A stretch of 64,000 bases of DNA. It comes from Coprobacter sp. (lineage in GTDB: Bacteria > Bacteroidota > Bacteroidia > Bacteroidales > UBA11471). The stretch lies in NCBI GenBank assembly GCA_017462265.1, contig JAFTRN010000057.1:33694-97693 (forward strand), written 5' to 3'. The position numbers and the translations under genes were made by a program. Below are positions 1-9,132 of this stretch, one piece after another (positions within the stretch are counted from its first letter, which is position 1; every line of letters starts with the position of its first letter). Under the pieces are notes generated by a model, which made no database searches, was not told the origin of the DNA, and was given only the letters and a program-made list of their open reading frames with translations.

Positions 1-1581
1 TACATCGAGTGCTTTTTTACGCTCCATCTTCACCAGTGGCGAGTAGTCGAGCGACAGCGCAAACAGCATACTGGGGCGCACACTCCAATCGGCATAATTG
101 GTATCGACATAGTCGAACAAGTATCCGTAATCGTTTATAAACATATCTTTGAACGAAACAGCGGTTTTATCGGCCAGTTCATTCAACCGGTCGGCTATGG
201 CAGCCGATTCGGGTGTTACCAATATCTGCTCGGCGGCAAATCGCAGGGCATTGTACCACAAAGCATTGAATTCTACCAAATATCCGCTACGCGGAATCAC
301 CGGGCGGCCATCGTGCGTCACAGCATCTACCCACGAAACCGGCGTATCGTGCCCGTTGGTATAGAGTAAACCATTATCGTGTAAGAAAAGATTGGGTATT
401 TTCGATTTTATTATCGCATCGACACATTCCGTTATCAGTCCGGCATACCGTTCACGGCAGGCCTCTACCGACACCATTTTGGCATATTGTTGCAAGGCCC
501 ATATAGCCCACAGCACAACGTCGGGCTTGTCCATATCGCGTATCACGGCATCGCGCTCGCCTTTGGCAATCCACTTGTGCAACGCTTTCGAGGCGGTAGC
601 CATCATTTCGTGATACATATCCACGTCGTCAACGGCCAGCGTGCAACCCGGCAAGGCGATAAACATATCGCGAGCGCGCACTCCAAACCACGGATAGCCG
701 GCCAGCAAATAATTGTCCTTACCGCGTTTGTAATAGAATTGTTGTGCCGAATTTTTGAGGCAATTATAGAAACTGGTACGATAGGTACGCACGCTCAATT
801 CTTTATCGTAAAGCGAGGTGAGTGAACGAGGTTTCACTTCACTGATACCGGCCGAGAATATCACGCTTTCGCCCTTCTTGATAGGCACCTCGAAATAGCC
901 CGGCACATACAGGTCTTCTTTATAATCATAGCCCCGCTCTTGGTCTTTGATATACTCTATGCCCTTATACCAGTTGGGTTGCGACACAAATTGCGCCGCT
1001 TTGTTGAACTGCATATAGAGCATGGGATAGCCCTCATAGAGGCGGCAAGCGATACCATTGGCCACCTCGTCGTAGTGACCGTTGAGATTTCCATTCTCCA
1101 CACACAGCGCGTTGGCATTGCGGAACGCGAGGAATGGGCGGAATTGCAATTTGGTCTCGGAATGAGCATCAAGCAATGTGTAGCGTATCAGTATTCTGTT
1201 TTCGTGTGATATAAACACCTTTTCCTTGCTCAATATCACACCGCCCACACGATAAGTAGTCTTGGGTACCGACTCGCAAGTAAATTCTCTGATATATTTA
1301 TGGCCGTTGGGGCTGAAACAGTCGCCTTGATACTTATGCAGCCCCAGATTGAAAGGCGCGCCATGTTGTATCACGGTTTCGTCGAGTGACGACAACAACA
1401 CATGGTTCTCATTATCCATTTCGGGTATGGGAATCACCAACAGGCCATGTTGCTTACGAGTGTTACAACCCACAATCGTAGTACAATGATAAGCCCCTGA
1501 TTTATTGGTTCGAAGCATTTCTTTTGGCAAGGACTGCTCGAGGTTAATCATCTGATCCTTATCAAACTTCAAATAGCTCAT
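1..1581 (-). CDS. Glycogen debranching enzyme (amylo-alpha-1,6-glucosidase family), 3' end outside window
   Basis: The minus-strand frame starts at 1581 (ATG AGC TAT TTG) and stays open for 527 codons to the window edge, so the C-terminus is missing. The N-terminal region carries the motif NTRKQHGLL, typical of the bacterial/archaeal debranching enzyme N-terminal domain, and the later part looks like the helical (alpha/alpha)6 catalytic domain (GDE_C), with stretches such as YPWFGVRARDMFIALPG and WVDAVTHDGRPVIPRSGY. Family members remove alpha-1,6 branches from glycogen; full length is usually about 640-650 residues, so roughly 120 residues are cut off. Its promoter is visible upstream (1628-1659). 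In relatives this gene often precedes glycogen synthase, but that cannot be seen here. Confidence 0.88.
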   Translation of the reverse strand, partial: MSYLKFDKDQMINLEQSLPKEMLRTNKSGAYHCTTIVGCNTRKQHGLLVIPIPEMDNENHVLLSSLDETVIQHGAPFNLGLHKYQGDCFSPNGHKYIREFTCESVPKTTYRVGGVILSKEKVFISHENRILIRYTLLDAHSETKLQFRPFLAFRNANALCVENGNLNGHYDEVANGIACRLYEGYPMLYMQFNKAAQFVSQPNWYKGIEYIKDQERGYDYKEDLYVPGYFEVPIKKGESVIFSAGISEVKPRSLTSLYDKELSVRTYRTSFYNCLKNSAQQFYYKRGKDNYLLAGYPWFGVRARDMFIALPGCTLAVDDVDMYHEMMATASKALHKWIAKGERDAVIRDMDKPDVVLWAIWALQQYAKMVSVEACRERYAGLITECVDAIIKSKIPNLFLHDNGLLYTNGHDTPVSWVDAVTHDGRPVIPRSGYLVEFNALWYNALRFAAEQILVTPESAAIADRLNELADKTAVSFKDMFINDYGYLFDYVDTNYADWSVRPSMLFALSLDYSPLVKMERKKALDV

Positions 1582-1627
1582 AGCTTTATGTTATTTTGTT
1601 TGTCTTTCTGGTATAAATTTTGATTGC

Positions 1628-1659
1628 CGAATATACGAAATGTTTTTTAGTAAGCCAAA
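1628..1659 (-). promoter_or_regulatory. Bacteroidota-type promoter for the debranching enzyme gene
   Basis: On the minus strand TTTG (1656-1659) is followed after 20 bases by TATATTCG (1628-1635), one mismatch from the TAnnTTTG -7 consensus. It lies about 45 bases upstream of the start codon. Confidence 0.55.
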
Positions 1660-1753
1660 TTTTTAGTTAATAAAATAAAATTCATCTATTTATTTCCGAT
1701 ATTTCATTCATTTTCACCACCGAAATAGAAATATGTTCTCTTCTGTTCATAAA

Positions 1754-1775
1754 AAAGCCCGGTACACCGGGCTTT
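1754..1775 (-). terminator. Rho-independent terminator after the MarC-family gene
   Basis: A 9-bp stem AAAGCCCGG/CCGGGCTTT with a 4-base loop is followed on the minus strand by a run of T. It lies 19 bases past the stop codon of the gene ending at 1794. Confidence 0.85.
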
Positions 1776-1793
1776 CTATACTACTGACACTGA

Positions 1794-2393
1794 TTACTCG
1801 CCAAACATCTCCATCAACTTGGCAAAATTGCTGACAAACATTCTCACGGAAATCGCCAGCAGGATAACACCAAAAAACTTTCGCAACACATACACGAACG
1901 CCTTTCCCAGTATGCGCTCTATCTTTGTCGAGAAGCGTATCGCCAGATACACGATGACGATATTCAGCAACAGCGCGATAATGATGTTGGGGAGGCTGTA
2001 CAACGCCCGCAACGAGAGCAGTGTCGTAAACGAACCGGCGCCGGCTATCAGCGGGAACACGATGGGCACCAACGTAGTTGTACCCTCGGGACCGTCGTTG
2101 CGGAATATCTGCACCCCGAGCACCATCTCTATGGCCATGACAAACAGCACAAACGAGCCGGCAATGGCAAACGAGGATATATCTACCTGAAACAATTGCA
2201 ACAACGCCTCTCCTGCAAACAGAAAGACTATAAACGTTATCAACGAGAATATAGCGGCTTTCGGTGCCGACACCTTCATTCCCTTATTATGGAAATCGAT
2301 AAGCACCGGCAACAGGCCCGTTATATCTATCACCGCAAACAGTACCACAAAGGCACTAAGTGTCTCTTGCAAATTGAAATAAAGAGATGTCAT
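1794..2393 (-). CDS. MarC family integral membrane protein
   Basis: This 199-residue protein is almost entirely hydrophobic with about six predicted membrane spans, and its length and sequence (for example FPLIAGAGSFTTLLSL in the middle) fit the MarC/UPF0056 inner-membrane family, whose transport role is not established. A terminator follows closely. Upstream there is a short interspersed inverted-repeat element (2408-2490) only 15 bases before the start codon, and beyond it a TATCTTTG promoter (2504-2511), so the repeat is probably transcribed as part of the 5' untranslated region. It stands alone and is divergent from the Crp-type regulator. Confidence 0.85.
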   Translation of the reverse strand: MTSLYFNLQETLSAFVVLFAVIDITGLLPVLIDFHNKGMKVSAPKAAIFSLITFIVFLFAGEALLQLFQVDISSFAIAGSFVLFVMAIEMVLGVQIFRNDGPEGTTTLVPIVFPLIAGAGSFTTLLSLRALYSLPNIIIALLLNIVIVYLAIRFSTKIERILGKAFVYVLRKFFGVILLAISVRMFVSNFAKLMEMFGE

Positions 2394-2407
2394 ACTTTCG
2401 CTTTTTG

Positions 2408-2490
2408 AGAGGTTGTTTGAATTTTATTTTGCAGAAACTTTGTTTTTTGAAGCCGTAATAAATTTTTCAAGAAAATTTCAAACAGCTTCT
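2408..2490 (+). repeat. Short interspersed inverted-repeat element, family 1, short form (copy A)
   Basis: This 83-bp copy has ends AGAGGTTGTTTGAA and TTTCAAACAGCTTCT that are imperfect inverted repeats. The core (GAAACTTTGTTTTTTGAAG, then GCCGTAATAAATTTTTC) is shared with copies at 9133-9216, 30777-30827 and 56665-57000. Compared with the 336-bp copy it lacks the internal ~250 bp. It sits between the promoter and start codon of the MarC-family gene. Confidence 0.85.
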
Positions 2491-2503
2491 GAATATTTAT
2501 GCA

Positions 2504-2534
2504 CAAAGATAGTGAAAGGCGTGCGGAAAATAAA
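2504..2534 (-). promoter_or_regulatory. Probable promoter for the MarC-family gene
   Basis: Minus strand: TTTA (2531-2534), 19 bases, then TATCTTTG (2504-2511), a perfect TAnnTTTG -7 box. Transcription from here would run through the inverted-repeat element at 2408-2490 before the coding region. The rest of the 2394-2782 intergenic stretch holds only the regulator's own promoter region. Confidence 0.5.
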
Positions 2535-2730
2535 ATAAATCTTATTTATTTTTATCCCGAGCCCTTTATCTACGCCTAACAGCGAAGATAAAACAAACAA
2601 GCGGAATAATATCATGTTCGCTTGAATCTTTCACGACGAGTGCCGATTATTTTCGTACCCAGACACCAGCATACGCACACCTATTATCCCCACTACAACA
2701 AAACAAAGTATTTAATTTTGTGTTTATTAG

Positions 2731-2760
2731 ATTGAGATTTCGATATTTTTTGTATTTTTG
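2731..2760 (+). promoter_or_regulatory. Probable promoter for the Crp/Fnr-family regulator
   Basis: TATTTTTG (2753-2760) matches the TAnnTTTG -7 box 22 bases before the start codon. An ATTG at 2731-2734 gives a -33-like box with an 18-base spacer; this half is weak. Confidence 0.4.
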
Positions 2761-2782
2761 AATAGCAAAAAACATACCGACT

Positions 2783-3475
2783 ATGAACAGCATGTACGAC
2801 ATACTACTGCAACTTCCCCTATTTCAGGGTATAAGCAGAAAGGATTTATCTACTATTTTAGAAAAAACAAAATTTCATTTCCTTAAATACCAAGCCGGTG
2901 AGAGCATCGTGCGACGCAATGAGGAGTGCACCTATATGAAATTTATCATTTCGGGCAGTGTGAGAGCCGAGATGGTAAACAAAAGCGGAAAAATAAGGGT
3001 ATCGGAGACACTCCATGCCCCCAACATTTTATTTCCCAACCACCTGTTCGGGCGCAATACCGTTTACCCTTGCGACGTGTGGGCTTGCGACAGTTGCGGC
3101 ATCATGCAGGTCGATAAGCCTACGTTCATCACGCTCATACAGAAGAATCCCGTCATCATCATCAATCTGCTCAACATACTCTCGCGCCGTTCACAGAAAA
3201 GCATCGAGACTTTCCTATCCCTCTCATCGGGTAGCATCAAGGAGCGATTGGCTTTCTGGATTCTGAGCTTCACCCAACGCAACGCTACCGACGTGCAAAT
3301 ACTCTGCAAGCAGAAAGACCTTTACACTTTCTTTGGTGTGCAACGAAGCCTGTTTATCAGCGCGCTCAACGAGCTAAGCGACGAGGGTATCATAACCTAT
3401 ACCCCGCAAAGCATACTTCTGCTCGACCGTCAGAAATTGCGCGACATACTGAGCCATGACGATCCCGAGGAGTAA
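2783..3475 (+). CDS. Crp/Fnr family transcriptional regulator
   Basis: The 230-residue protein has a cyclic-nucleotide-binding-like beta-roll (about residues 10-125, with GESIVRRNEECTYMKFIISGSVRAEM) and a C-terminal winged helix-turn-helix of the Crp_2 type (about 150-225, with KQKDLYTFFGVQRSLFISAL as the recognition region). Cysteines at 49, 97, 102 and 105 are not arranged as the N-terminal iron-sulphur ligands of true Fnr, so oxygen sensing by a cluster is not supported. A second in-frame ATG lies three codons later (2792). In Bacteroidota such proteins often respond to redox or nitrosative stress; the signal here is unknown. Confidence 0.88.
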   Translation: MNSMYDILLQLPLFQGISRKDLSTILEKTKFHFLKYQAGESIVRRNEECTYMKFIISGSVRAEMVNKSGKIRVSETLHAPNILFPNHLFGRNTVYPCDVWACDSCGIMQVDKPTFITLIQKNPVIIINLLNILSRRSQKSIETFLSLSSGSIKERLAFWILSFTQRNATDVQILCKQKDLYTFFGVQRSLFISALNELSDEGIITYTPQSILLLDRQKLRDILSHDDPEE

Positions 3476-3510
3476 TTATTATTTCGACAATACACACATC
3501 TCATAAAACA

Positions 3511-3543
3511 GGGAAGCCCACCGCGTATCACGATGGGCTTCCC
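3511..3543. terminator. Bidirectional terminator between the regulator and the aminotransferase
   Basis: A perfect 10-bp stem GGGAAGCCCA/TGGGCTTCCC with a 13-base loop lies between two converging genes, 36 bases past one stop and 18 bases from the other. A/T-rich stretches flank both sides. Confidence 0.8.
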
Positions 3544-3560
3544 TACTAATTCTATATACT

Positions 3561-4754
3561 TTATTGCAATTTTGCCAATGCCTCTTTTATGCGGCGAAGT
3601 GCCTCTACGAGATTCTCGTCTGAGGTCGCATACGAGAATCGCAGATACTCGGGAGCGCAGAATGCGGCACCTCCCACGGTAGCCACGTGGCCCTCTTCGA
3701 GCAGATACATGGCAAGGTCGGCCGAGTTGTTTATCACCCGATCGCCATATTTCTTACCATAATAATAGGATACGTCGGGGAAAAGATAGAACGCGCCTTG
3801 GGGAACATTCACCTTGAATCCCGGAATTTCACGAGCCAAATCGACCACCAAATTGCGACGACGTTCGAAGGCCACACGCATCTCTTCTACACAAGTCTGG
3901 TCGCCGGCAAATGCAGCCACCGACGCTTTCTGTGCTATAGAGCTGGGGCCCGAGGTGTATTGTCCTTGCAGTTTGTTACAAGCCTTGGCCAGCCACAGCG
4001 GTGCGGCAATGAATCCGATACGCCAACCGGTCATGGCATACGCCTTAGACACGCCATTGATGATGGCTACACGCTCTCGTACGCTCTCGAACTGGGCGAT
4101 ACTCTGATGACCGCCGATATAATTTATATGTTCGTATATTTCATCGGCAATGATGATGATTTGCGGGTGCTTGGCAAGTATGTCGGCAAGAGCCTTCAAC
4201 TCGTCTTGCGAATACACGCTACCCGTGGGATTGGAGGGCGAGCAGAGTATGATGGCTTTGGTATTGGGGGTAATAGCCGCCTCCAACTGTGCCGGAGTAA
4301 TTTTGAAATCTTGGTCGATACCGGCCGGTACCACCACGCTTTTTCCCTCGGCAAGTTTCACCATTTCTACGTAGCTTACCCAGCAAGGAGCCGGAATTAT
4401 CACCTCATCGCCGGGATTTACAATACAGAGTATCGCATTGCATATCGCTTGTTTAGCGCCATTTGATACCACTATCTGCTCGGGGGCGAAATCGAGATTG
4501 TTTTCGTTTTTGAGTTTGGCGCAGATGGCTTTACGCAGGTCCATATATCCGGGAACGGGCGAATAGAATGAGAAGTTATCATCGATAGCTTGCTTAGCTG
4601 CTGCTTTTATATGGTCAGGGGTGAAAAAATCGGGTTCACCCACACTGAGGTTTATAATATCCACACCCTGGGCTTTGAGTTCGTTGCTTTTCTGCGACAT
4701 CACCAACGTTTCCGAGGGTGAGAGGCTCATCAGGCGATCTGAAAGTTGATTCAT
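3561..4754 (-). CDS. Pyridoxal-phosphate aspartate aminotransferase (class I/II)
   Basis: The protein of 397 residues shows the fold-type I aminotransferase signature: NPTG at 175-178, the D204-x-x-Y207 pair that contacts PLP, and the Schiff-base lysine K237 in SKAYAMTGWRIG. It most resembles aspartate aminotransferases of the Igamma group, which exchange the amino group between aspartate/oxaloacetate and glutamate/2-oxoglutarate in the cytoplasm. It is monocistronic, with its own promoter (4807-4837) and a shared terminator. Substrate preference within the family (aspartate versus prephenate or aromatic) cannot be fixed from sequence alone. Confidence 0.9.
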   Translation of the reverse strand: MNQLSDRLMSLSPSETLVMSQKSNELKAQGVDIINLSVGEPDFFTPDHIKAAAKQAIDDNFSFYSPVPGYMDLRKAICAKLKNENNLDFAPEQIVVSNGAKQAICNAILCIVNPGDEVIIPAPCWVSYVEMVKLAEGKSVVVPAGIDQDFKITPAQLEAAITPNTKAIILCSPSNPTGSVYSQDELKALADILAKHPQIIIIADEIYEHINYIGGHQSIAQFESVRERVAIINGVSKAYAMTGWRIGFIAAPLWLAKACNKLQGQYTSGPSSIAQKASVAAFAGDQTCVEEMRVAFERRRNLVVDLAREIPGFKVNVPQGAFYLFPDVSYYYGKKYGDRVINNSADLAMYLLEEGHVATVGGAAFCAPEYLRFSYATSDENLVEALRRIKEALAKLQ

Positions 4755-4806
4755 TGTATTTTGTAGTTAGGAGTTATTGTAGCTGTTTTATTCTCTTTCG
4801 AGTTGG

Positions 4807-4837
4807 CAAATATACAATATAATTTGCTCTTCGAAAA
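4807..4837 (-). promoter_or_regulatory. Promoter for the aminotransferase gene
   Basis: Minus strand TTTT (4834-4837), 19-base spacer, TATATTTG (4807-4814), an exact -7 consensus, about 52 bases before the start codon. Confidence 0.55.
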
Positions 4838-4905
4838 CTTTTCTTTATTTTTTATGTACAAAATAGCAAAAAGTGCAATATTTTCGGCAAATTGAGAGCA
4901 AAATG

Positions 4906-5931
4906 TTATTCACCGAAAAGATATTGTTGCATACCGGGCGTCATAGCTACCGCCGTCGTGACCGAATCGACGGCATAGATGAGATAGGCCTCAAGCCCGG
5001 CATGGCGGGCGGCAATCTCAAGACTGCGTTCAACACCCAGCACCATAAAGGCAGTTGCATAGGCATCGGCCGTCATGCAGTCAGGAGCAAGCACGGTAGC
5101 GCTCAGCAGATTGTGCTGTGCCGGATAACCGGTCGAGGGGTCTATGGTGTGCGCCACACGCCGACCATCGACAATGCGATAATTGCGATAGTTGCCCGAT
5201 GTGGCCATCGCTCCGTCGCTGATGGCGATAACCGCCTCTATCGCTCCGCCGGCCACATTGCCCTCGTCGGGTGTATCTATCCCCACACGCCACAACTCAC
5301 CACGACTGTTGCGTCCATGGGCGGCTATCTCACCACCTATCTCCACCAGGTAGTTTTCCACCCCCTTTTCTCGTAGAAACGCGGCAACCACATCTACGGC
5401 ATAACCCTTGGCTATCGCCGAGAAATTGAGTGTCATTCGAGGGTCCTCCTTATAGAGACGGCCATCGACCAACGACATTCTATCCATACCCACAAGCTGC
5501 CATAGGCTGTCTATCGTCTCGGGCGTAGGATTTATCCCGCTCTTGAAGCCGAATCCCCAGACATTCACCAATGGCGACACCGTAGGGTCGAAGGCCCCCT
5601 CGGTATCGAGAAATATCTCGCGAGAGCGATTGAACACCGTTGTAAACCAATTATCGGCCCGTGCCGTCGTATCGTTGGCATTGAAAAGGCTTATTATCGA
5701 ATTTTTCTCAAAAGGCGACAGCGAGCCGTTGAAACGGCACAACTCCGCCTCGATCTGGGCCTGATAATCCTCGGTGGCCTCATACGTAAAGTGATATATG
5801 GTATTGAACACCATACCCTCGTTGCGGTGATACTCTTTCACACTCGCAGCATCATCGCTACGCCACCATGCCACAAGGATAAAACCCGCGACACATAGCA
5901 CGCACGCCAGCCAGCCTTTTTTATTTTTCAT
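4906..5931 (-). CDS. apbE: FAD:protein FMN transferase (ApbE family)
   Basis: This 341-residue protein begins with one membrane-spanning or signal segment (residues about 7-22) and carries the ApbE landmarks: AFDPTVSPLVNVWGF, LNFSAIAKGYAVD, EIGGEI and HTIDPSTGYP. ApbE enzymes attach FMN covalently to threonine in target flavoproteins such as NqrB/NqrC and RnfD/RnfG outside the cytoplasmic membrane. A cysteine (ACVLCVAG) lies inside the hydrophobic segment, but a clean lipobox is not evident. No target flavoprotein is encoded nearby. Confidence 0.92.
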   Translation of the reverse strand: MKNKKGWLACVLCVAGFILVAWWRSDDAASVKEYHRNEGMVFNTIYHFTYEATEDYQAQIEAELCRFNGSLSPFEKNSIISLFNANDTTARADNWFTTVFNRSREIFLDTEGAFDPTVSPLVNVWGFGFKSGINPTPETIDSLWQLVGMDRMSLVDGRLYKEDPRMTLNFSAIAKGYAVDVVAAFLREKGVENYLVEIGGEIAAHGRNSRGELWRVGIDTPDEGNVAGGAIEAVIAISDGAMATSGNYRNYRIVDGRRVAHTIDPSTGYPAQHNLLSATVLAPDCMTADAYATAFMVLGVERSLEIAARHAGLEAYLIYAVDSVTTAVAMTPGMQQYLFGE

Positions 5932-6042
5932 TATCTCACGATTTTAGAACATATCTTTCTGTCGGGTTAGGGAAGGTATATCAAGCTGAGAACGGCACCT
6001 CGCCCAATCCCGCACGATTCTCAAAGAGCCTCAAAGATAAAA

Positions 6043-6080
6043 AGAGAGGCCGGAAAATCAAAATGTTTCCCGACCTTTCT
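6043..6080 (-). terminator. Terminator-like hairpin after the outer-membrane protein gene
   Basis: On the minus strand AGAAAGGTCGG pairs with CCGGCCTCTCT (one mismatch, one wobble) across a 16-base loop and is followed by TTTTTATC. It lies 38 bases past the stop codon. Confidence 0.6.
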
Positions 6081-6117
6081 CACTTCATATGTAATTTAGG
6101 AGATATAATGTTCAATA

Positions 6118-9099
6118 TTAGAAACCGCCATATCCGCGAGGGCCACCACCGAATCCGCCTCGTCCGCCACGGCGCTCGTCACCGCCACCCTTACCGATAG
6201 TATTGAACTGATAGGCAAAATAGAGCATACAGTAGCTACCCAGCGCGTTGGTTTCGGAGTCGCGTATATAAGTACCCGATACCGAGCGGTCGATATTGGT
6301 ATTTTGTTGCAGTATGTCATACACCTTGAATCGTATCGTCGCATTTTTCTTGGCAAGGAATGAATAGGCGATAGAGGCATTCCAATTTACCTTGTGTTGG
6401 TTGTAACCCTCGGCATATCCGGCCGTACCTCTATAGCGACAATCGGTACCGAATGAGAGCCCGCAGGGAAGGAACCAATCGATATTGACGTTAGCACCGA
6501 AATTCATGGTCGATTGGTTGTTGTCGGTCTGCAAGGTATTGGTCACGAGCGAATAGTTGTAATTTCCGCCTATACTTGCATTGAACACATCACTGCTATA
6601 TCGCAACGAGAGATTTTCGCCAAAAGTATAATTACGCGAAATGTTTTTGGTATCATCGTTTTTGGCACGGACTATAATATCGTTGTAAGCGCCATCATTT
6701 TCGTAGTCCAGAGCGATGAATCCCACCGAGTTGTTATAGCGAATATTGGTATTGGAATTGAAACTGAACTTTTTGTTGCGTTTGAACGGCATATTATAGA
6801 ACACACGCGCATTGGCATTCCACTCTCCGCTCACATTCACCGGAGTACGTATGCGACCACCATCGGTGGTATATATCGTCATCTCGGTAATATTGTTCTG
6901 CGTAGTACTGGCTTCAAGGTTCACATTCAACGCCTGATAGGTATCGGGGTTGTACGAGTCGTAGCGCAACCACGCCCGGTGGTTGAACGATGATTTCAGC
7001 CCCCTATCGCCCACATATACGTTGAGCGGATTGGTAATATCGGGAGCCTCTTGCAACTGACGAGCCGAAGGTTGCGACGAGTTACCGCGATAGTTGATGC
7101 GCAAATTTTTGTTTTTCGTGATACGATAGCGCAAGCGGAACGTCGGCGAGAAGTTGAGCGCGTAGGTCGATATGTCGTTGCCCACGTTCTTACCGAAAAG
7201 ATAATGTGTCTCGCGGTGCTGATTTTCGAGATTTACACCTACATTGAAATTCATCTTGGAATATACACCACGCAACGATATTTCTCCACGATGCGTCTGA
7301 TAACGGCTACGCGACACGTTGCTGTAGGTGGTATCGGCTATGGGGTTGCCCAGGGTATCAAGTTCTGCGTAATTACCATCTTCATCTATATTATAAGTAT
7401 AGGCGTCGCCGTTGTTGCTGTTATAGCGATATTGGTACACAAAGTTGAGGTAGTAGTGTTTCGAGAGAGGCTCTACGTAGGTAACACGCGCGCTGTACGA
7501 AGCACCTTGCGAGATATTATCGTCTTTCTGATTGCGCAGTGAGTCGCGCACGCCCAGTCGGTAGAAATTCATCACATCGTGGGTTTCCCCATTCTCCTCG
7601 TTGCGATTAGTGCTATAGTTGAAACTGAAACTGAATCGGCGACGAGGGTCGTTTTTGAATGCTCGGCTGAAGCTCAATCTACCCGAGAAGTTATAACCCT
7701 GTCCATCACTACCCGAGTCGGAACGACGGTCGTTCACGCTGTCGCGATCGGCAAGTAGCGCGTCGCGACGTCCACCCATGGTCTCGGAGTAGCTGTTGCT
7801 CTCCATGTGAGATTTGTTGAAGTCGAAACGGGGCATAAATTCCAACGTGGTAAGGGTATCTATCTCCCATCGCATACGGAAATTGAGCCTCAGGTTATTA
7901 CTGCGATGTATATTTTCCGAGCGAGAATTTACAAACGACGAGCTGTCGTTGGTAAGGAAGTTCTGCTGTTCGCTTTTGCTCTCGGTGTAACGATCGGCAT
8001 ACATATAGCCCACGTCACCGCCTATGCGGAAAGTCTCGCTGTCGTTGCCGGTATTGAAGTTTCCTCCCAGCATACCCGACTTGCCGGTGCCTCTATTACC
8101 GCCACCGCCCATCATACGACTGCTACCCGAGAACATAGACTGTCCCAAGTCGGCAGCTCCCTGATTGTTGGTATTGTTGTAACTGCCGAGCAATGAGAAT
8201 TGCGAACTGTTTACAAAGCGATTGGCCATGGCATTGAGCTCGTACATGGGGTTCCATTCTTGCATTTCGGTACCACCACCGGCCTGCGCCGTACCAAACC
8301 AACCCTGCTTCATACCCTTTTTCACGGTAAGATTTATGACAGTCTCTTCCTCGCCATCATCTACGCCCGAGAAACGAGCCTCATCGCTTTTGCGATCGAC
8401 CACCTGTATCTTGTCTATCATATTAGCCGGGAGGTTTTTCGAGGCCACTTTGGGATCATCGGTGAAAAATTCCTTTCCATCGACAAGGATCTTTTTGATA
8501 CTCTTACCCTGGGCCGTGATATTACCATTCTCATCAATCTCCACACCGGGCAGTTTCTTGAACAAGTCCTCGGCTACGGCATTGGGTTGCGTTTTGAACG
8601 AGTCGGCATTATATTCTACGGTATCCTCCTTGGTCACGATAGGCGGTACCACTCCCTCTACCACGGCCTCTTTCAGCATTATGGCATCGGGCTCCATCTT
8701 CACCGGACCGAGCTTTGCCACAGGCTCTATGTTGAGTAGTTTCACCGCTTTATATAGGGGCTTGTAGCCCAAGAACGTAAAGCGCACAAGATACTCTCCG
8801 CGACGCAGATTATCGTTTCCCACCATGAACGCGCCCTCGGCATCGGTCATCGTAGCCATACCGGGCACAAGCACACTATCCTTGGCATTCAGCAAGCTCA
8901 CCGATACCGCTACCATAGGCTCGTTTTTCTCATCGAATACCGTACCGGCCACATAGAAATCGGGCTTCTTCTCTTTTTCGTTTTCTCCACGATCACCACC
9001 GGGACGACCACCGCCCCAGCCTCCCCCGCCACCGGGAAATTGTGCAAACGCACTCAATGAAAACACAGATAACAGTAAGAGTGTGAGTATTTTTTTCAT
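6118..9099 (-). CDS. Outer-membrane beta-barrel protein with carboxypeptidase-regulatory-like N-terminus (TonB-receptor-like)
   Basis: The protein has 993 residues: a signal peptide (1-19, ending SAFAQ), a glycine-rich linker (GGGGGWGGGRPGG), a carboxypeptidase-D-regulatory-like beta domain (about 50-130), a plug-like region (about 150-240, including LPGVEIDENGNITAQGK and KILVDGKEFFTDDPK) and a long beta-barrel with many aromatic alternating strands. This order matches the outer-membrane beta-barrel family (PF14905 type) related to TonB-dependent receptors; no clear TonB box was seen. Oddly, the C-terminus does not end on the barrel's aromatic residue but runs into a Gly/Arg tail (GGRGGFGGGPRGYGGF), so both ends are glycine-rich. 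The ligand is unknown. A short inverted-repeat element lies 33 bases upstream. Confidence 0.85.
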   Translation of the reverse strand: MKKILTLLLLSVFSLSAFAQFPGGGGGWGGGRPGGDRGENEKEKKPDFYVAGTVFDEKNEPMVAVSVSLLNAKDSVLVPGMATMTDAEGAFMVGNDNLRRGEYLVRFTFLGYKPLYKAVKLLNIEPVAKLGPVKMEPDAIMLKEAVVEGVVPPIVTKEDTVEYNADSFKTQPNAVAEDLFKKLPGVEIDENGNITAQGKSIKKILVDGKEFFTDDPKVASKNLPANMIDKIQVVDRKSDEARFSGVDDGEEETVINLTVKKGMKQGWFGTAQAGGGTEMQEWNPMYELNAMANRFVNSSQFSLLGSYNNTNNQGAADLGQSMFSGSSRMMGGGGNRGTGKSGMLGGNFNTGNDSETFRIGGDVGYMYADRYTESKSEQQNFLTNDSSSFVNSRSENIHRSNNLRLNFRMRWEIDTLTTLEFMPRFDFNKSHMESNSYSETMGGRRDALLADRDSVNDRRSDSGSDGQGYNFSGRLSFSRAFKNDPRRRFSFSFNYSTNRNEENGETHDVMNFYRLGVRDSLRNQKDDNISQGASYSARVTYVEPLSKHYYLNFVYQYRYNSNNGDAYTYNIDEDGNYAELDTLGNPIADTTYSNVSRSRYQTHRGEISLRGVYSKMNFNVGVNLENQHRETHYLFGKNVGNDISTYALNFSPTFRLRYRITKNKNLRINYRGNSSQPSARQLQEAPDITNPLNVYVGDRGLKSSFNHRAWLRYDSYNPDTYQALNVNLEASTTQNNITEMTIYTTDGGRIRTPVNVSGEWNANARVFYNMPFKRNKKFSFNSNTNIRYNNSVGFIALDYENDGAYNDIIVRAKNDDTKNISRNYTFGENLSLRYSSDVFNASIGGNYNYSLVTNTLQTDNNQSTMNFGANVNIDWFLPCGLSFGTDCRYRGTAGYAEGYNQHKVNWNASIAYSFLAKKNATIRFKVYDILQQNTNIDRSVSGTYIRDSETNALGSYCMLYFAYQFNTIGKGGGDERRGGRGGFGGGPRGYGGF

Positions 9100-9132
9100 G
9101 TCTTTACCTATTGTTTAAACACTTTTGGGGTT

